Assembly (NCBI GenBank): GCA_937926215.1
Contig: CALEYA010000022.1
Coordinates: 1 to 57,609, forward strand
Direction: 5' to 3'
From: an uncultured Croceitalea sp.
GTDB taxonomy: Bacteria; Bacteroidota; Bacteroidia; Flavobacteriales; Flavobacteriaceae
Length of the DNA: 57,609 nucleotides
Shown here in pieces: positions 1 to 8,742 of the stretch (positions are counted from its first letter, which is position 1; every line of letters starts with the position of its first letter). The notes beneath the pieces were generated by a model. That model searched no databases. It worked only from the letters and a program-made list of their open reading frames with translations, and had not been told where the DNA came from. The translations under genes and the position numbers were made by a program.

Positions 1-507
1 GCACCTTGTGAAACGGTATGTCCGGTTGCTGCAACCGCGCATAGTAGACAAGGTCAAAACCATATGGCGTACAACAGGTGTGTAGGTACAAGATATTGTG
101 CCAACAACTGTCCGTATAAAGTAAGACGTTTTAACTGGTTCCTTTACACGAACAATGACGAGTTTGACTACCACATGAACAATGATTTGGGCAAAATGGT
201 AGTGAATCCTGATGTTAACGTTCGCTCTAGAGGGGTTATGGAAAAATGTTCCATGTGTATTCAAATGACACAGAAGACCATTTTGGATGCCAAAAGGGAC
301 GGTCGTCCGGTTAAGGATGGGGAATTCCAAACCGCTTGTTCTTCTGCATGTAGCAGTGGGGCCATGGTTTTTGGGGATATCAATGATGAGGAAAGTAAAA
401 TAGCAGCCTTAAAAGAAGATGATAGAATGTATCACTTATTAGAGCATGTAGGGACAAAACCAAATGTGTTCTATCATGTAAAAGTGAGAAATACAAACGA
501 GGCATAA
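1..507 (+). CDS. actB: Alternative Complex III iron-sulfur subunit ActB, C-terminal part (5' end outside window)
   Basis: The reading frame is open from base 1, so this is the 3' end of a larger gene. The translation carries cysteine clusters of the four-cluster ferredoxin type: CxxxCP at the very start, CVGTRYCANNCPY about 24 codons later, then CSMC and CSSACSSG. This arrangement, with an arginine-rich KVRRFNW stretch after the second cluster, is that of the ActB subunit of Alternative Complex III, related to molybdopterin oxidoreductase Fe-S subunits. The protein would pass electrons from quinol oxidation towards the cytochrome c subunits on the periplasmic side. actC follows after 33 bases, so the two are co-transcribed. 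The molybdopterin-like domain and the Tat signal expected at the N-terminus lie outside the window, as does actA. Confidence 0.9.
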   Translation, partial: APCETVCPVAATAHSRQGQNHMAYNRCVGTRYCANNCPYKVRRFNWFLYTNNDEFDYHMNNDLGKMVVNPDVNVRSRGVMEKCSMCIQMTQKTILDAKRDGRPVKDGEFQTACSSACSSGAMVFGDINDEESKIAALKEDDRMYHLLEHVGTKPNVFYHVKVRNTNEA

Positions 508-540
508 AGCAACGAATAAGCAAGAAATAGCAAATAAATT

Positions 541-2265
541 ATGGCGTCGCATTACGAAGCACCTATTCGAAAACCCCTAGTTCTTGGCGATAAAGGCTAC
601 CACGATGTTTCTGTGGATATAGCCCGTCCGGTAGAGGGAAAGGCCAATAAGCAATGGTGGATAGTATTTACCATCGCATTGGTGGCTTTTCTTTGGGGTC
701 TAGGTTGTATTATTTATACCGTATCAACTGGTATTGGGGTATGGGGATTGAACAAGACCGTTAACTGGGCTTGGGATATTACCAACTTTGTATGGTGGGT
801 AGGTATCGGTCACGCAGGAACGCTGATTTCTGCAGTATTGTTATTGTTCCGTCAAAAATGGAGAATGGCAATTAACCGTTCTGCGGAGGCCATGACCATT
901 TTCTCGGTAATCCAAGCAGGACTTTTTCCGATTATTCACATGGGTCGTCCATGGTTGGCCTATTGGGTATTGCCAATTCCAAACCAATTTGGCTCTTTGT
1001 GGGTTAACTTCAATTCGCCCTTGCTTTGGGATGTATTTGCGATTTCCACCTACCTATCGGTTTCCTTGGTATTCTGGTGGACAGGATTGCTTCCAGATTT
1101 TGCAATGATCAGGGACCGTGCCGTTAAGCCGTTCCAAAAAAAGATATACAGCTTATTAAGTTTTGGTTGGACGGGTCGTGCAAAGGACTGGCAACGTTTT
1201 GAAGAAGTTTCTTTGGTATTGGCCGGTTTGGCTACACCATTGGTACTATCGGTACATACCATTGTATCCTTTGACTTTGCTACTTCGGTGATTCCTGGTT
1301 GGCATACCACCATTTTCCCACCCTATTTTGTGGCAGGTGCTATCTTCTCTGGTTTTGCCATGGTAAATACCTTGTTGATTATCATGCGTAAAGTATGTAG
1401 CCTAGAAGATTATATTACCGTACAGCATATAGAGTTGATGAATATCGTAATCATGATTACAGGTTCTATTGTAGGCTGTGCCTATATCACGGAGCTGTTC
1501 GTAGCTTGGTATTCCGGTGTGGAGTATGAGCAGTACGCCTTCTTGAACAGGGCTACCGGACCGTATTGGTGGGCATATTGGGCCATGATGACCTGTAACG
1601 TATTCTCTCCGCAGTTCATGTGGTTTAAAAAATTGCGTACAAGCATCATGTTCTCCTTCTTTATCTCTATTGTTGTAAACATTGGGATGTGGTTCGAGCG
1701 TTTTGTGATTATCGTAACGTCTTTGCATAGGGATTACTTGCCCTCTTCTTGGACGATGTTCTCACCGACCTTTATAGATATCGGAATTTTCATAGGGACT
1801 ATCGGGTTCTTCTTTGTACTCTTTTTATTGTATTCCAGAACCTTCCCTGTAATAGCACAAGCAGAGGTAAAATCGATTTTAAAGTCTTCTGGTTCCAAAT
1901 ACAAAAAGCTAAGGGATGCGGGTAAGCCTTTATACGAAATGCCAAAAAGAGGTGAAACTTTAGCGTCAGCGGTTGCGCCGGTAGTCGAAGGGAATAAGGA
2001 TGAGAAGGTTTCTGCCTTAATGGAAAAATTGGGTGCTTTTAACCCAGACACGGATACGGCAGATGCATTACAAAAGATAAAAGGGGTTGGTCCACAAATG
2101 GAGCAGGTCTTAAATCAAATCGGCATATTCACTTTTGCACAGGTGAGCAAAATGACCAATGCAGAATACGATTTGTTGGATTCAATTACCGAGAAATTTC
2201 CTGGACGTGCACAGCGCGATGATTTGGCAGGACAGGCTAAATTGTTAAACGATAAAAAACAGTAA
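541..2265 (+). CDS. actC: Alternative Complex III quinone-binding membrane subunit ActC (NrfD family) with C-terminal helix-hairpin-helix tail
   Basis: This is a 574-residue polytopic membrane protein of the NrfD/PsrC family; about ten hydrophobic segments lie between residues 40 and 445. It includes the conserved GHAGTLISA and HMGRPW stretches of helices near the quinol site. The protein is predicted to oxidise menaquinol and pass electrons to ActB. The last ~70 residues (from about 508) are soluble and contain a KGVGPQMEQVLNQIGI helix-hairpin-helix motif followed by TFAQV. This tail is not part of the NrfD fold and makes the protein longer than a minimal NrfD protein. Its stop overlaps the actD start by one base (TAATG), indicating translational coupling. 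The family assignment is secure; the role of the tail is unknown. Confidence 0.92.
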   Translation: MASHYEAPIRKPLVLGDKGYHDVSVDIARPVEGKANKQWWIVFTIALVAFLWGLGCIIYTVSTGIGVWGLNKTVNWAWDITNFVWWVGIGHAGTLISAVLLLFRQKWRMAINRSAEAMTIFSVIQAGLFPIIHMGRPWLAYWVLPIPNQFGSLWVNFNSPLLWDVFAISTYLSVSLVFWWTGLLPDFAMIRDRAVKPFQKKIYSLLSFGWTGRAKDWQRFEEVSLVLAGLATPLVLSVHTIVSFDFATSVIPGWHTTIFPPYFVAGAIFSGFAMVNTLLIIMRKVCSLEDYITVQHIELMNIVIMITGSIVGCAYITELFVAWYSGVEYEQYAFLNRATGPYWWAYWAMMTCNVFSPQFMWFKKLRTSIMFSFFISIVVNIGMWFERFVIIVTSLHRDYLPSSWTMFSPTFIDIGIFIGTIGFFFVLFLLYSRTFPVIAQAEVKSILKSSGSKYKKLRDAGKPLYEMPKRGETLASAVAPVVEGNKDEKVSALMEKLGAFNPDTDTADALQKIKGVGPQMEQVLNQIGIFTFAQVSKMTNAEYDLLDSITEKFPGRAQRDDLAGQAKLLNDKKQ

Positions 2266-2792
2266 TGGCATCAAAAGTTATACATGCGGTTTACAATGAC
2301 GATGATATATTGATGCATGCCGTAAAAAAGGTACGTGCGGAACATCATCATATAGAAGAAGTATATACGCCTTTTCCAGTTCACGGTCTAGACAAGGCTA
2401 TGGGACTTGCGGATACGCGTATCGCAATTACTTCTTTCATGTACGGTTGCTTAGGGTTGATCGTGGCCATTACAATGATGAACTATATCATGATTGAAGA
2501 TTGGCCCCAAGATATCGGTGGAAAACCAAGTTTCAGTTATTTGGAAAATATGCCGGCTTTTGTACCGATCATGTTTGAGTTGACGGTATTTTTTGCAGCG
2601 CATTTAATGGTGATTACGTTTTATCTAAGAAGTAGGATGTGGCCTTTTAAAAAGGCGGAAAACCCAGATAAAAGAACAACGGATGATTTGTTCTTGATGG
2701 AAGTTGGTGTCCATGATAATGAGGACGCCCTTAAGAATTTATTGTTGGATACTGGAGCTATTGAAGTAACAGTTACAGAAAAGGAAGCATAG
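2265..2792 (+). CDS. actD: Alternative Complex III subunit ActD (DUF3341)
   Basis: The 175-residue protein has a soluble N-terminal domain beginning with a short strand and the DILMHAVKK segment. Two transmembrane helices follow (about residues 56-80 and 100-120), then an acidic C-terminal tail. This is the layout of DUF3341, the ActD subunit that anchors Alternative Complex III on the cytoplasmic face. The start codon overlaps the actC stop (TAATG) and the actE start follows one base after its own stop, so expression is tightly coupled. No cofactor-binding residues are evident, which fits a structural role. The assignment rests on gene order and membrane topology as well as sequence. Confidence 0.88.
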   Translation: MASKVIHAVYNDDDILMHAVKKVRAEHHHIEEVYTPFPVHGLDKAMGLADTRIAITSFMYGCLGLIVAITMMNYIMIEDWPQDIGGKPSFSYLENMPAFVPIMFELTVFFAAHLMVITFYLRSRMWPFKKAENPDKRTTDDLFLMEVGVHDNEDALKNLLLDTGAIEVTVTEKEA

Positions 2793-2793
2793 C

Positions 2794-3363
2794 ATGAAGC
2801 AATTCGTAAAAATAATACTAGGGCTATTCTTGTTAGTGGGAGTTACCTCTTGTGCTGATAAAAATGAACCAAATTACCAATACATGCCCAATATGTATGA
2901 GTCGGTAGGGTACGAAACCTATGGAGGTGTGGATAATGGATTGTTCCCGCAAGGAACGGAAGCCATGTTGCCGGCAGCGCATACCATTTCTAGGGAATGG
3001 CTAGGGTATGAATTTGAGAATACACCTGAAGGAAAGGAGTTAGCGAGAGTGCAGGCAAGTCCTCTAGATTCCCTGCAAATGGAGGCTAATTTGGCCAAAG
3101 GAGCGGAATTGTACGGTATTTATTGTATGGTGTGCCACGGTCCTAAGGGAAAAGGACAAGGTGTTTTAGTAAAACGTGAGAAAATCTTAGGGGTGCCCAG
3201 CTATGATGATGTAGGGAGGAATATTACCGTTGGGAGTACCTATCATACCGTATATTATGGTTTAAATTCCATGGGTTCTTATGCCGCTCAAATGAGTAGC
3301 GAAGAGGAATTGTGGCAGGTATCCGAGTACGTAATGAAATTGAAATCAGATCTAACAAAATAG
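2794..3363 (+). CDS. actE: Alternative Complex III mono-heme cytochrome c lipoprotein ActE
   Basis: This is a 189-residue exported protein. It begins with a lipoprotein signal (hydrophobic run ending in GVTSC, Cys at about residue 20) and so should be anchored in a membrane facing the periplasm. One c-type heme site is visible: C111-M-V-C114-H115, followed by GPKGKGQG as in class I cytochromes c. Candidate methionine axial ligands lie further on, in the MGSYAAQM stretch. It is expected to accept electrons from ActB/ActA and deliver them to the oxidase whose coxB and coxA genes follow in the same operon. The gene is flanked by actD (one-base gap) and actF (12-base gap). Confidence 0.92.
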   Translation: MKQFVKIILGLFLLVGVTSCADKNEPNYQYMPNMYESVGYETYGGVDNGLFPQGTEAMLPAAHTISREWLGYEFENTPEGKELARVQASPLDSLQMEANLAKGAELYGIYCMVCHGPKGKGQGVLVKREKILGVPSYDDVGRNITVGSTYHTVYYGLNSMGSYAAQMSSEEELWQVSEYVMKLKSDLTK

Positions 3364-3375
3364 AAAACAGAAAGT

Positions 3376-4734
3376 ATGTACACGTTTTCAAATAGGTTAA
3401 AAATTGGTGCTATTGTAGCAATGGTCCTTGGTGTTATATGTCTAGCATATGGCTTTATTAGTGCTCCAAGTACCGTGGAAGAATCCAAGGCTATAATGGC
3501 GGCATCACATGATGACGGCCATGGTGGTGGACACGGTGAGGAAGCCTCACATGGCGAAGGCCAAGAGGCGGACTATATGGAGGAGTCCGGTCATGGGGCG
3601 GCTGGGGAACACGGGGAAGCCCATAATGCGGAACACGATGAGCATGTGTTCCACCAATTGCAGAACAGACCTTGGTCCGCACTTTATGTGGCAGCCTTCT
3701 TTTTCTTTATGATATCGCTTGGTGTATTGGCATTTTATGCCATACAACGGGCAGCACAAGCCGGATGGTCCCCATTGTTGTTTAGGGTGATGGAAGGGAT
3801 TACCTCCTATATCGTCCCAGGTGGAATTATTATGTTCGTCCTTTTGGTACTATCCGTATTGCATATGAACCATATGTTCACATGGATGGACGCAGAAGTC
3901 GTGGCACATGATGAGCTCATACAAGGCAAGACCGGTTATTTAAACCCTACCTTCTTTTTGATAAGGGCAGCAATATTTTTAGGAGGATGGATAGCCTACA
4001 GACAATATTCCAAAAAATTGTCCTTAGCGCAGGACGAGGCAGATGACAATAAGAATTTTAAACTGAACTTTAGGATTTCAGCCGCCTTCTTGGTATTCTA
4101 TTTGATTTCAGAATCCATGATGTCTTGGGATTGGATCATGAGTTTGGACCCACACTGGTTCAGTACCCTATTTGGGTGGTATGTATTTGCCAGTATGTTC
4201 GTTTCCGGGATTACCGTAATTGCAATGGTAACCATTTACCTAAAGTCCAAAGATTTATTGCCGGAAGTGAACAATAGCCATATCCATGATTTGGCAAAGT
4301 TTATGTTCGGTATCAGTATTTTCTGGACGTATTTATGGTTTAGCCAGTTTATGTTGATTTGGTATGCGAACATCCCTGAAGAGGTAACCTATTTTGTTAC
4401 AAGGATAGAGGACTACAAGTTGCCTTTCTTTGGCATGTTGGCCTTGAACTTTATTTTCCCATTGTTGGTATTGATGAACAGTGACTTTAAACGAGTCAAT
4501 TGGTTTGTCATCATGGCCGGTATCATTATTTTATTCGGTCACTATATGGATGTTTTCAATATGGTAATGCCCGCAACGGTTGGAGAGAATTGGTATTTGG
4601 GAGTTCCTGAAATAGGTGGCATACTGCTCTTTGGCGGATTCTTTGTTTTCTGGATATTTACGGCCTTGACCAAGGAGTCCTTAACGCCAAAACGAAACCC
4701 ATTTATAGAGGAAAGCAAACATTTCCATTATTAA
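3376..4734 (+). CDS. actF: Alternative Complex III membrane subunit ActF (quinol:cytochrome c oxidoreductase)
   Basis: The 452-residue protein has one N-terminal transmembrane helix, a hydrophilic segment of about 50 residues extremely rich in histidine, glycine and glutamate (roughly residues 45-95), and then about nine further helices. The membrane part resembles ActC (NrfD-like), including the SWDWIMSLDPHW stretch, and matches ActF of Alternative Complex III. ActF lacks a known cofactor and may contribute to proton translocation. The His-rich loop is odd and could bind metal. The gene lies 12 bases after actE and 25 before coxB. Confidence 0.9.
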   Translation: MYTFSNRLKIGAIVAMVLGVICLAYGFISAPSTVEESKAIMAASHDDGHGGGHGEEASHGEGQEADYMEESGHGAAGEHGEAHNAEHDEHVFHQLQNRPWSALYVAAFFFFMISLGVLAFYAIQRAAQAGWSPLLFRVMEGITSYIVPGGIIMFVLLVLSVLHMNHMFTWMDAEVVAHDELIQGKTGYLNPTFFLIRAAIFLGGWIAYRQYSKKLSLAQDEADDNKNFKLNFRISAAFLVFYLISESMMSWDWIMSLDPHWFSTLFGWYVFASMFVSGITVIAMVTIYLKSKDLLPEVNNSHIHDLAKFMFGISIFWTYLWFSQFMLIWYANIPEEVTYFVTRIEDYKLPFFGMLALNFIFPLLVLMNSDFKRVNWFVIMAGIIILFGHYMDVFNMVMPATVGENWYLGVPEIGGILLFGGFFVFWIFTALTKESLTPKRNPFIEESKHFHY

Positions 4735-4759
4735 TAGTATTAAGAGAAAGTAGTTTATA

Positions 4760-5902
4760 ATGACGACATTATTGATATTAACGGTACTTATTTTAGTGGC
4801 AATTGCCGTCTGGCAGATGACTAAGATTTTTGAATTGTCGCAACTTAAAGTCGATTCTGAAAATGTAGGCGTTGCAACGGATGAAGATAACCGTACCAAT
4901 GGGTACTTAATGTATGCCTTCCTGATATTTATTTACGGCATAACCATTTTTAGTTTTGCCAAGTATACCAAGATGTTATTGCCAGAGGCAGCTTCCGCAC
5001 ATGGTGGGGAATACGATACCTTAATGTGGGTGTCTTTTGCCATCATCTTTTTTGTGCAGACCATAACACAAGCCTTGTTGCACTATTTTGGGTACAAGTA
5101 CCGTGGTGAAAAAGGAAAGAAAGCACTTTTTTATGCGGATAATGATCGTTTGGAGTTTATCTGGACCATCATTCCCGTAATCGTTTTGGCCGGTTTGATC
5201 CTTTGGGGCCTGTTTTCATGGACCAATATCATGGATGTTAATGAAGAGGATGATCCATTAATGGTGGAGTTGTATGCACAACAGTTCAATTGGACAGCAC
5301 GCTATGGTGGAGCGGATAATGTTCTTGGTGATGCCAGCGTCCGCTTGATCGATATTGATAATGCCAATATTTTGGGTCTGGACGAATCCGATCCTAACGG
5401 TAAAGATGATGTCATCGTTAAAGAGCTGCACTTGCCCGTAGGCCGAAAAGTAAACTTTTATATGAGATCACAAGACGTACTTCATTCAGCATATATGCCA
5501 CACTTTAGGGCGCAAATGAACTGCGTGCCCGGTATGATTACGCAGTTTTCATTTACCCCAACGATTACCACGGAAGAGATGCGTTTAAATCCTGATGTGG
5601 TGGAGAAGGTAAAAAGAACCAATGTGATCCGTGCGGAGCGTGCCGCTAATGGTGAAGAAATTGACCCATGGGAGTTTGATTATGTTTTGCTTTGTAATAA
5701 AATCTGTGGAAAATCGCACTATAATATGCAAATGAGGATTATTGTAGAGACAGAAGAGGAATACAATAAGTGGATGGAGGAACAACAAACATTTGGTGGA
5801 TCCGACAATGAAGTAGAAGAGACGGTAGCGGATGAAATGATGGAGAAGAAGGACGCGATGATGGAGAAAGCGGAAATGGTCATTGAAGAAGTGATCGAAT
5901 AG
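4760..5902 (+). CDS. coxB: Cytochrome c oxidase subunit II with CuA site
   Basis: The 380-residue protein has an N-terminal hydrophobic helix, two further transmembrane helices (about residues 50-70 and 85-140) and a periplasmic cupredoxin domain. All CuA ligands are present: H242 in LHSAYMPH, then C312-x3-C316-x3-H320-x2-M323. The position usually glutamate between the two cysteines is lysine here, which should be tolerated because in known structures that ligand is a backbone carbonyl. The final ~40 residues form a Met/Glu/Lys-rich tail not needed for the fold. Subunit II receives electrons from cytochrome c and passes them to subunit I. It sits between actF and coxA, consistent with a physical supercomplex with Alternative Complex III. 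Confidence 0.94.
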   Translation: MTTLLILTVLILVAIAVWQMTKIFELSQLKVDSENVGVATDEDNRTNGYLMYAFLIFIYGITIFSFAKYTKMLLPEAASAHGGEYDTLMWVSFAIIFFVQTITQALLHYFGYKYRGEKGKKALFYADNDRLEFIWTIIPVIVLAGLILWGLFSWTNIMDVNEEDDPLMVELYAQQFNWTARYGGADNVLGDASVRLIDIDNANILGLDESDPNGKDDVIVKELHLPVGRKVNFYMRSQDVLHSAYMPHFRAQMNCVPGMITQFSFTPTITTEEMRLNPDVVEKVKRTNVIRAERAANGEEIDPWEFDYVLLCNKICGKSHYNMQMRIIVETEEEYNKWMEEQQTFGGSDNEVEETVADEMMEKKDAMMEKAEMVIEEVIE

Positions 5903-5944
5903 TATTGGCTGAAAAAGAAAACAAATAATTTTAAAAAAACGATT

Positions 5945-7765
5945 ATGTCTGCAGTAGCGCATGTTGAAGATCACGGTCATGATGATCATGGACATCATCA
6001 TAAAGAGACTTTTGTAACAAAATACATTTTTAGCCAGGATCATAAGATGATTGCCAAGCAATATCTTATTACGGGTCTTATCATGGGATTCATTGGTATT
6101 GCCATGTCTTTGCTATTTAGAATGCAATTGGCTTGGCCAGGAGAATCTTTCTGGTTGTTTGAAACCTTCTTGGGCAAATGGGCGCCAGATGGTGTTATGG
6201 ATGCGGATGTGTATTTGGCATTGATTACCATACATGGTACCATTATGGTATTCTTTGTATTAACGGCGGGTTTAAGTGGTACATTCTCTAACCTATTGAT
6301 ACCGTTGCAGATTGGGGCACGTGATATGGCTTCCGGATTTTTGAACATGCTATCCTATTGGATGTTCTTCACCTCTTCCGTAATCATGGTAATTTCCTTG
6401 TTTGTAGAGGCAGGTCCGGCAGCGGCAGGATGGACCATTTATCCACCCTTGAGTGCCTTGCCTATGGCACAGCCAGGTTCCGGTATGGGAATGACGCTAT
6501 GGTTGGTATCTATGGCCATATTCATCGCATCATCCTTATTGGGTTCCTTGAACTATATTGTTACCGTAATTAACTTACGTACCAAGGGAATGGCAATGAC
6601 CCGCTTACCGCTTACTATTTGGGCGTTCTTTGTTACCGCTGTTATTGGTGTAATTTCGTTTCCGGTGTTATTGTCCGCGGCTTTATTGCTAATTATGGAC
6701 AGGAGCTTTGGAACCTCCTTCTTCCTTTCGGATATTTTTATCCAAGGGGAGGTATTGCATTACCAAGGTGGTTCTCCGGTTTTGTATGAGCACCTGTTCT
6801 GGTTTTTAGGACACCCGGAAGTTTATATCGTATTGTTACCGGCTTTGGGGATAACCTCCGAGGTGATGTCTACCAATGCTAGGAAACCCATTTTTGGATA
6901 CCGAGCCATGGTAGCTTCTATTTTGGCTATTGCGTTCCTTTCTACCATTGTTTGGGGTCACCATATGTTCATCTCAGGGATGAACCCGTTCTTAGGTTCG
7001 GTATTTACGTTTACAACATTATTGATCGCTATTCCATCAGCGGTAAAAGCCTTTAATTATATTACCACACTTTGGAAAGGAAATCTGCAGTTAAACCCTG
7101 CGATGCTGTTTTCCATTGGTTTGGTGTCTACCTTTATAACAGGGGGTCTTACGGGTATTATTCTTGGGGATAGTACATTGGATATCAACGTTCACGACAC
7201 GTATTTTGTAGTGGCCCACTTCCACTTGGTAATGGGTATCTCTGCCTTGTACGGTCTTTTTGCCGGGGTATACCATTGGTTCCCCAAAATGTTCGAAGGC
7301 AAGATGATGAATAAAAATCTAGGGTATATCCATTTCTGGGTAACCGCGGTATGTGCCTATGGCGTATTCTTCCCTATGCACTTTGTGGGTATGGCAGGAG
7401 TACCAAGGAGGTATTATGAAAATACGGCTTTCCCAATGTTTGATGAGTTGACCAATGTACAGGTATTGATGACGGTCTTTGCCCTTATTGCTGGACTGGC
7501 ACAGTTGGTTTTCGTTTACAACTTTATCAGCAGCATATTCTATGGTAAGAAAGGAGCACAAAACCCATGGAAATCCAATACCTTGGAGTGGACGGCACCA
7601 CAAGAGCATATGCACGGTAACTGGCCAGGAGCAATTCCAGAAGTGCATCGTTGGGCCTATGATTATAGTAAAACCTATGAAAATGGGGAATACATCATTG
7701 CGGACCAAGATTTTGTCCCGCAACATATTCCGTTACAGGATGGGGAAGAGGAAATGCACCACTAG
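5945..7765 (+). CDS. coxA: Cytochrome c oxidase subunit I (heme-copper oxidase, type A)
   Basis: This is a 606-residue integral membrane protein with about twelve helices. Heme and copper ligands are visible: the helix II histidine in ITIHGT, the CuB histidine and tyrosine in the GHPEVY motif, the HH pair in WGHHMF, and two histidines in VVAHFHLVMG. The GHPEV motif places it with the A1 branch, which normally uses a D and a K proton channel. The first ~20 residues are unusually histidine- and aspartate-rich. It reduces O2 to water at the end of the respiratory chain. It is the last gene of the operon; a strong terminator follows. Subunits III and IV are encoded 22 kb away in this window. Confidence 0.96.
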   Translation: MSAVAHVEDHGHDDHGHHHKETFVTKYIFSQDHKMIAKQYLITGLIMGFIGIAMSLLFRMQLAWPGESFWLFETFLGKWAPDGVMDADVYLALITIHGTIMVFFVLTAGLSGTFSNLLIPLQIGARDMASGFLNMLSYWMFFTSSVIMVISLFVEAGPAAAGWTIYPPLSALPMAQPGSGMGMTLWLVSMAIFIASSLLGSLNYIVTVINLRTKGMAMTRLPLTIWAFFVTAVIGVISFPVLLSAALLLIMDRSFGTSFFLSDIFIQGEVLHYQGGSPVLYEHLFWFLGHPEVYIVLLPALGITSEVMSTNARKPIFGYRAMVASILAIAFLSTIVWGHHMFISGMNPFLGSVFTFTTLLIAIPSAVKAFNYITTLWKGNLQLNPAMLFSIGLVSTFITGGLTGIILGDSTLDINVHDTYFVVAHFHLVMGISALYGLFAGVYHWFPKMFEGKMMNKNLGYIHFWVTAVCAYGVFFPMHFVGMAGVPRRYYENTAFPMFDELTNVQVLMTVFALIAGLAQLVFVYNFISSIFYGKKGAQNPWKSNTLEWTAPQEHMHGNWPGAIPEVHRWAYDYSKTYENGEYIIADQDFVPQHIPLQDGEEEMHH

Positions 7766-7793
7766 TATTTTATCCTAAAAAACATTTAAAATG

Positions 7794-7822
7794 AAGCCAT
7801 TCCGCAAGGAGTGGCTTTTTTT
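7794..7822 (+). terminator. Rho-independent terminator of the act-cox operon
   Basis: A ten-base stem (AAGCCATTCC with GGAGTGGCTT, one G-U pair) closes a GCAA tetraloop and is followed by a run of T. It lies 28 bases after the coxA stop and closes the operon. Confidence 0.9.
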
Positions 7823-7917
7823 AGTATATTTTGGCATGAAGTTTTCTTAGTAAAGCATAGTAGGATGACTTTTTTTATAAAAATGTGTCCAATTAAGAAC
7901 AAACAATCTTTAAGAGA

Positions 7918-8742
7918 ATGAAAAACATACTGCTTCTCCTTGCGATACTGATGCCAGTTTTGGCATCCGCACAGCGCAAACCAAAAATCAAGGGAAATCG
8001 TGAAGTTACCGAGGTGCGTGAAGAACTGCCTCCTTTTAATGCGATTCAATTGAACGATGACCTTACCATTGTTTTGAAAAAATCCTTTGGTGAAGGCTAT
8101 GAAATTACCGCAGACGACAACTTGGTCGATGTCATCAAATTTGAGGTTGAGGATAGCACATTGATTATCTCTTCGTTCTACAACATAACTGCTAAAAAGA
8201 AATTGGATATCGCTGTAAATTTTAAGGAACTTAAATCCGTTACCATGCGGGACGGTAAAATAACCACCACCGATATTATAACTACGGATGCCTTATATGT
8301 AAATACGTTTGGGAATTCCCGCTTAAACCTAAAAGCCGATGCATTTACGGCTAATATCAACATGGAAGATAACAGCAAGGGCGACTATAATCTGGATATC
8401 GATTCGCTTAATGTTACCATTAAGAATAAGGCTGATGCTAAAATGTATGCCGTAACGGGCGCCAAGAACATTGAACTGCAGAACAACGCTATATTGAATG
8501 TTGAAGGGACTACGGAAAGTTTGCAACTTAAAATGTTCAATAATTCCAAATACAGGGGGAGTAAAATGCAGGCAAGCGAAATAAGCGCCCAATTGGAGGA
8601 GTCAACCGTGGCCCGTGTCAATGCGGCAAAAACACTGGAGCTACAATCAAGGGGTGGCGCTAAGACGTACCTTCATGGGGAACCCAAAATTACGCTTCTG
8701 GAGTTTTTAGATACTTCCCAACTATTAAAAAAGAAGGATTAG
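7918..8742 (+). CDS. Secreted GIN-domain (DUF2807) protein
   Basis: The 274-residue protein has a clear Sec signal peptide (MKNILLLLAILMPVLASAQ, cut near residue 19). The mature part is made of short alternating hydrophobic/polar strands with recurring asparagine and small residues, the pattern of the GIN domain (DUF2807), which folds as a beta-helix and is common in Bacteroidota surface or periplasmic proteins. No catalytic residues can be pointed to, and no function is proposed beyond a possible cell-envelope role. The gene is isolated between the coxA terminator and the convergent acyl-CoA oxidase gene; the two stop codons overlap (bases 8739-8742). Confidence 0.8.
   Translation: MKNILLLLAILMPVLASAQRKPKIKGNREVTEVREELPPFNAIQLNDDLTIVLKKSFGEGYEITADDNLVDVIKFEVEDSTLIISSFYNITAKKKLDIAVNFKELKSVTMRDGKITTTDIITTDALYVNTFGNSRLNLKADAFTANINMEDNSKGDYNLDIDSLNVTIKNKADAKMYAVTGAKNIELQNNAILNVEGTTESLQLKMFNNSKYRGSKMQASEISAQLEESTVARVNAAKTLELQSRGGAKTYLHGEPKITLLEFLDTSQLLKKKD

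Noticed and set aside
3491-3759. Overlapping frames on both strands inside the ActF His-rich loop
   Set aside because: They arise from the biased codons of the His/Gly/Glu-rich region and have no start signals or recognisable domains.
5585-6061. Minus-strand frame of 158 codons across the coxB-coxA junction
   Set aside because: It is antisense to coxB and to the His-rich start of coxA and resembles no protein family I recognise.
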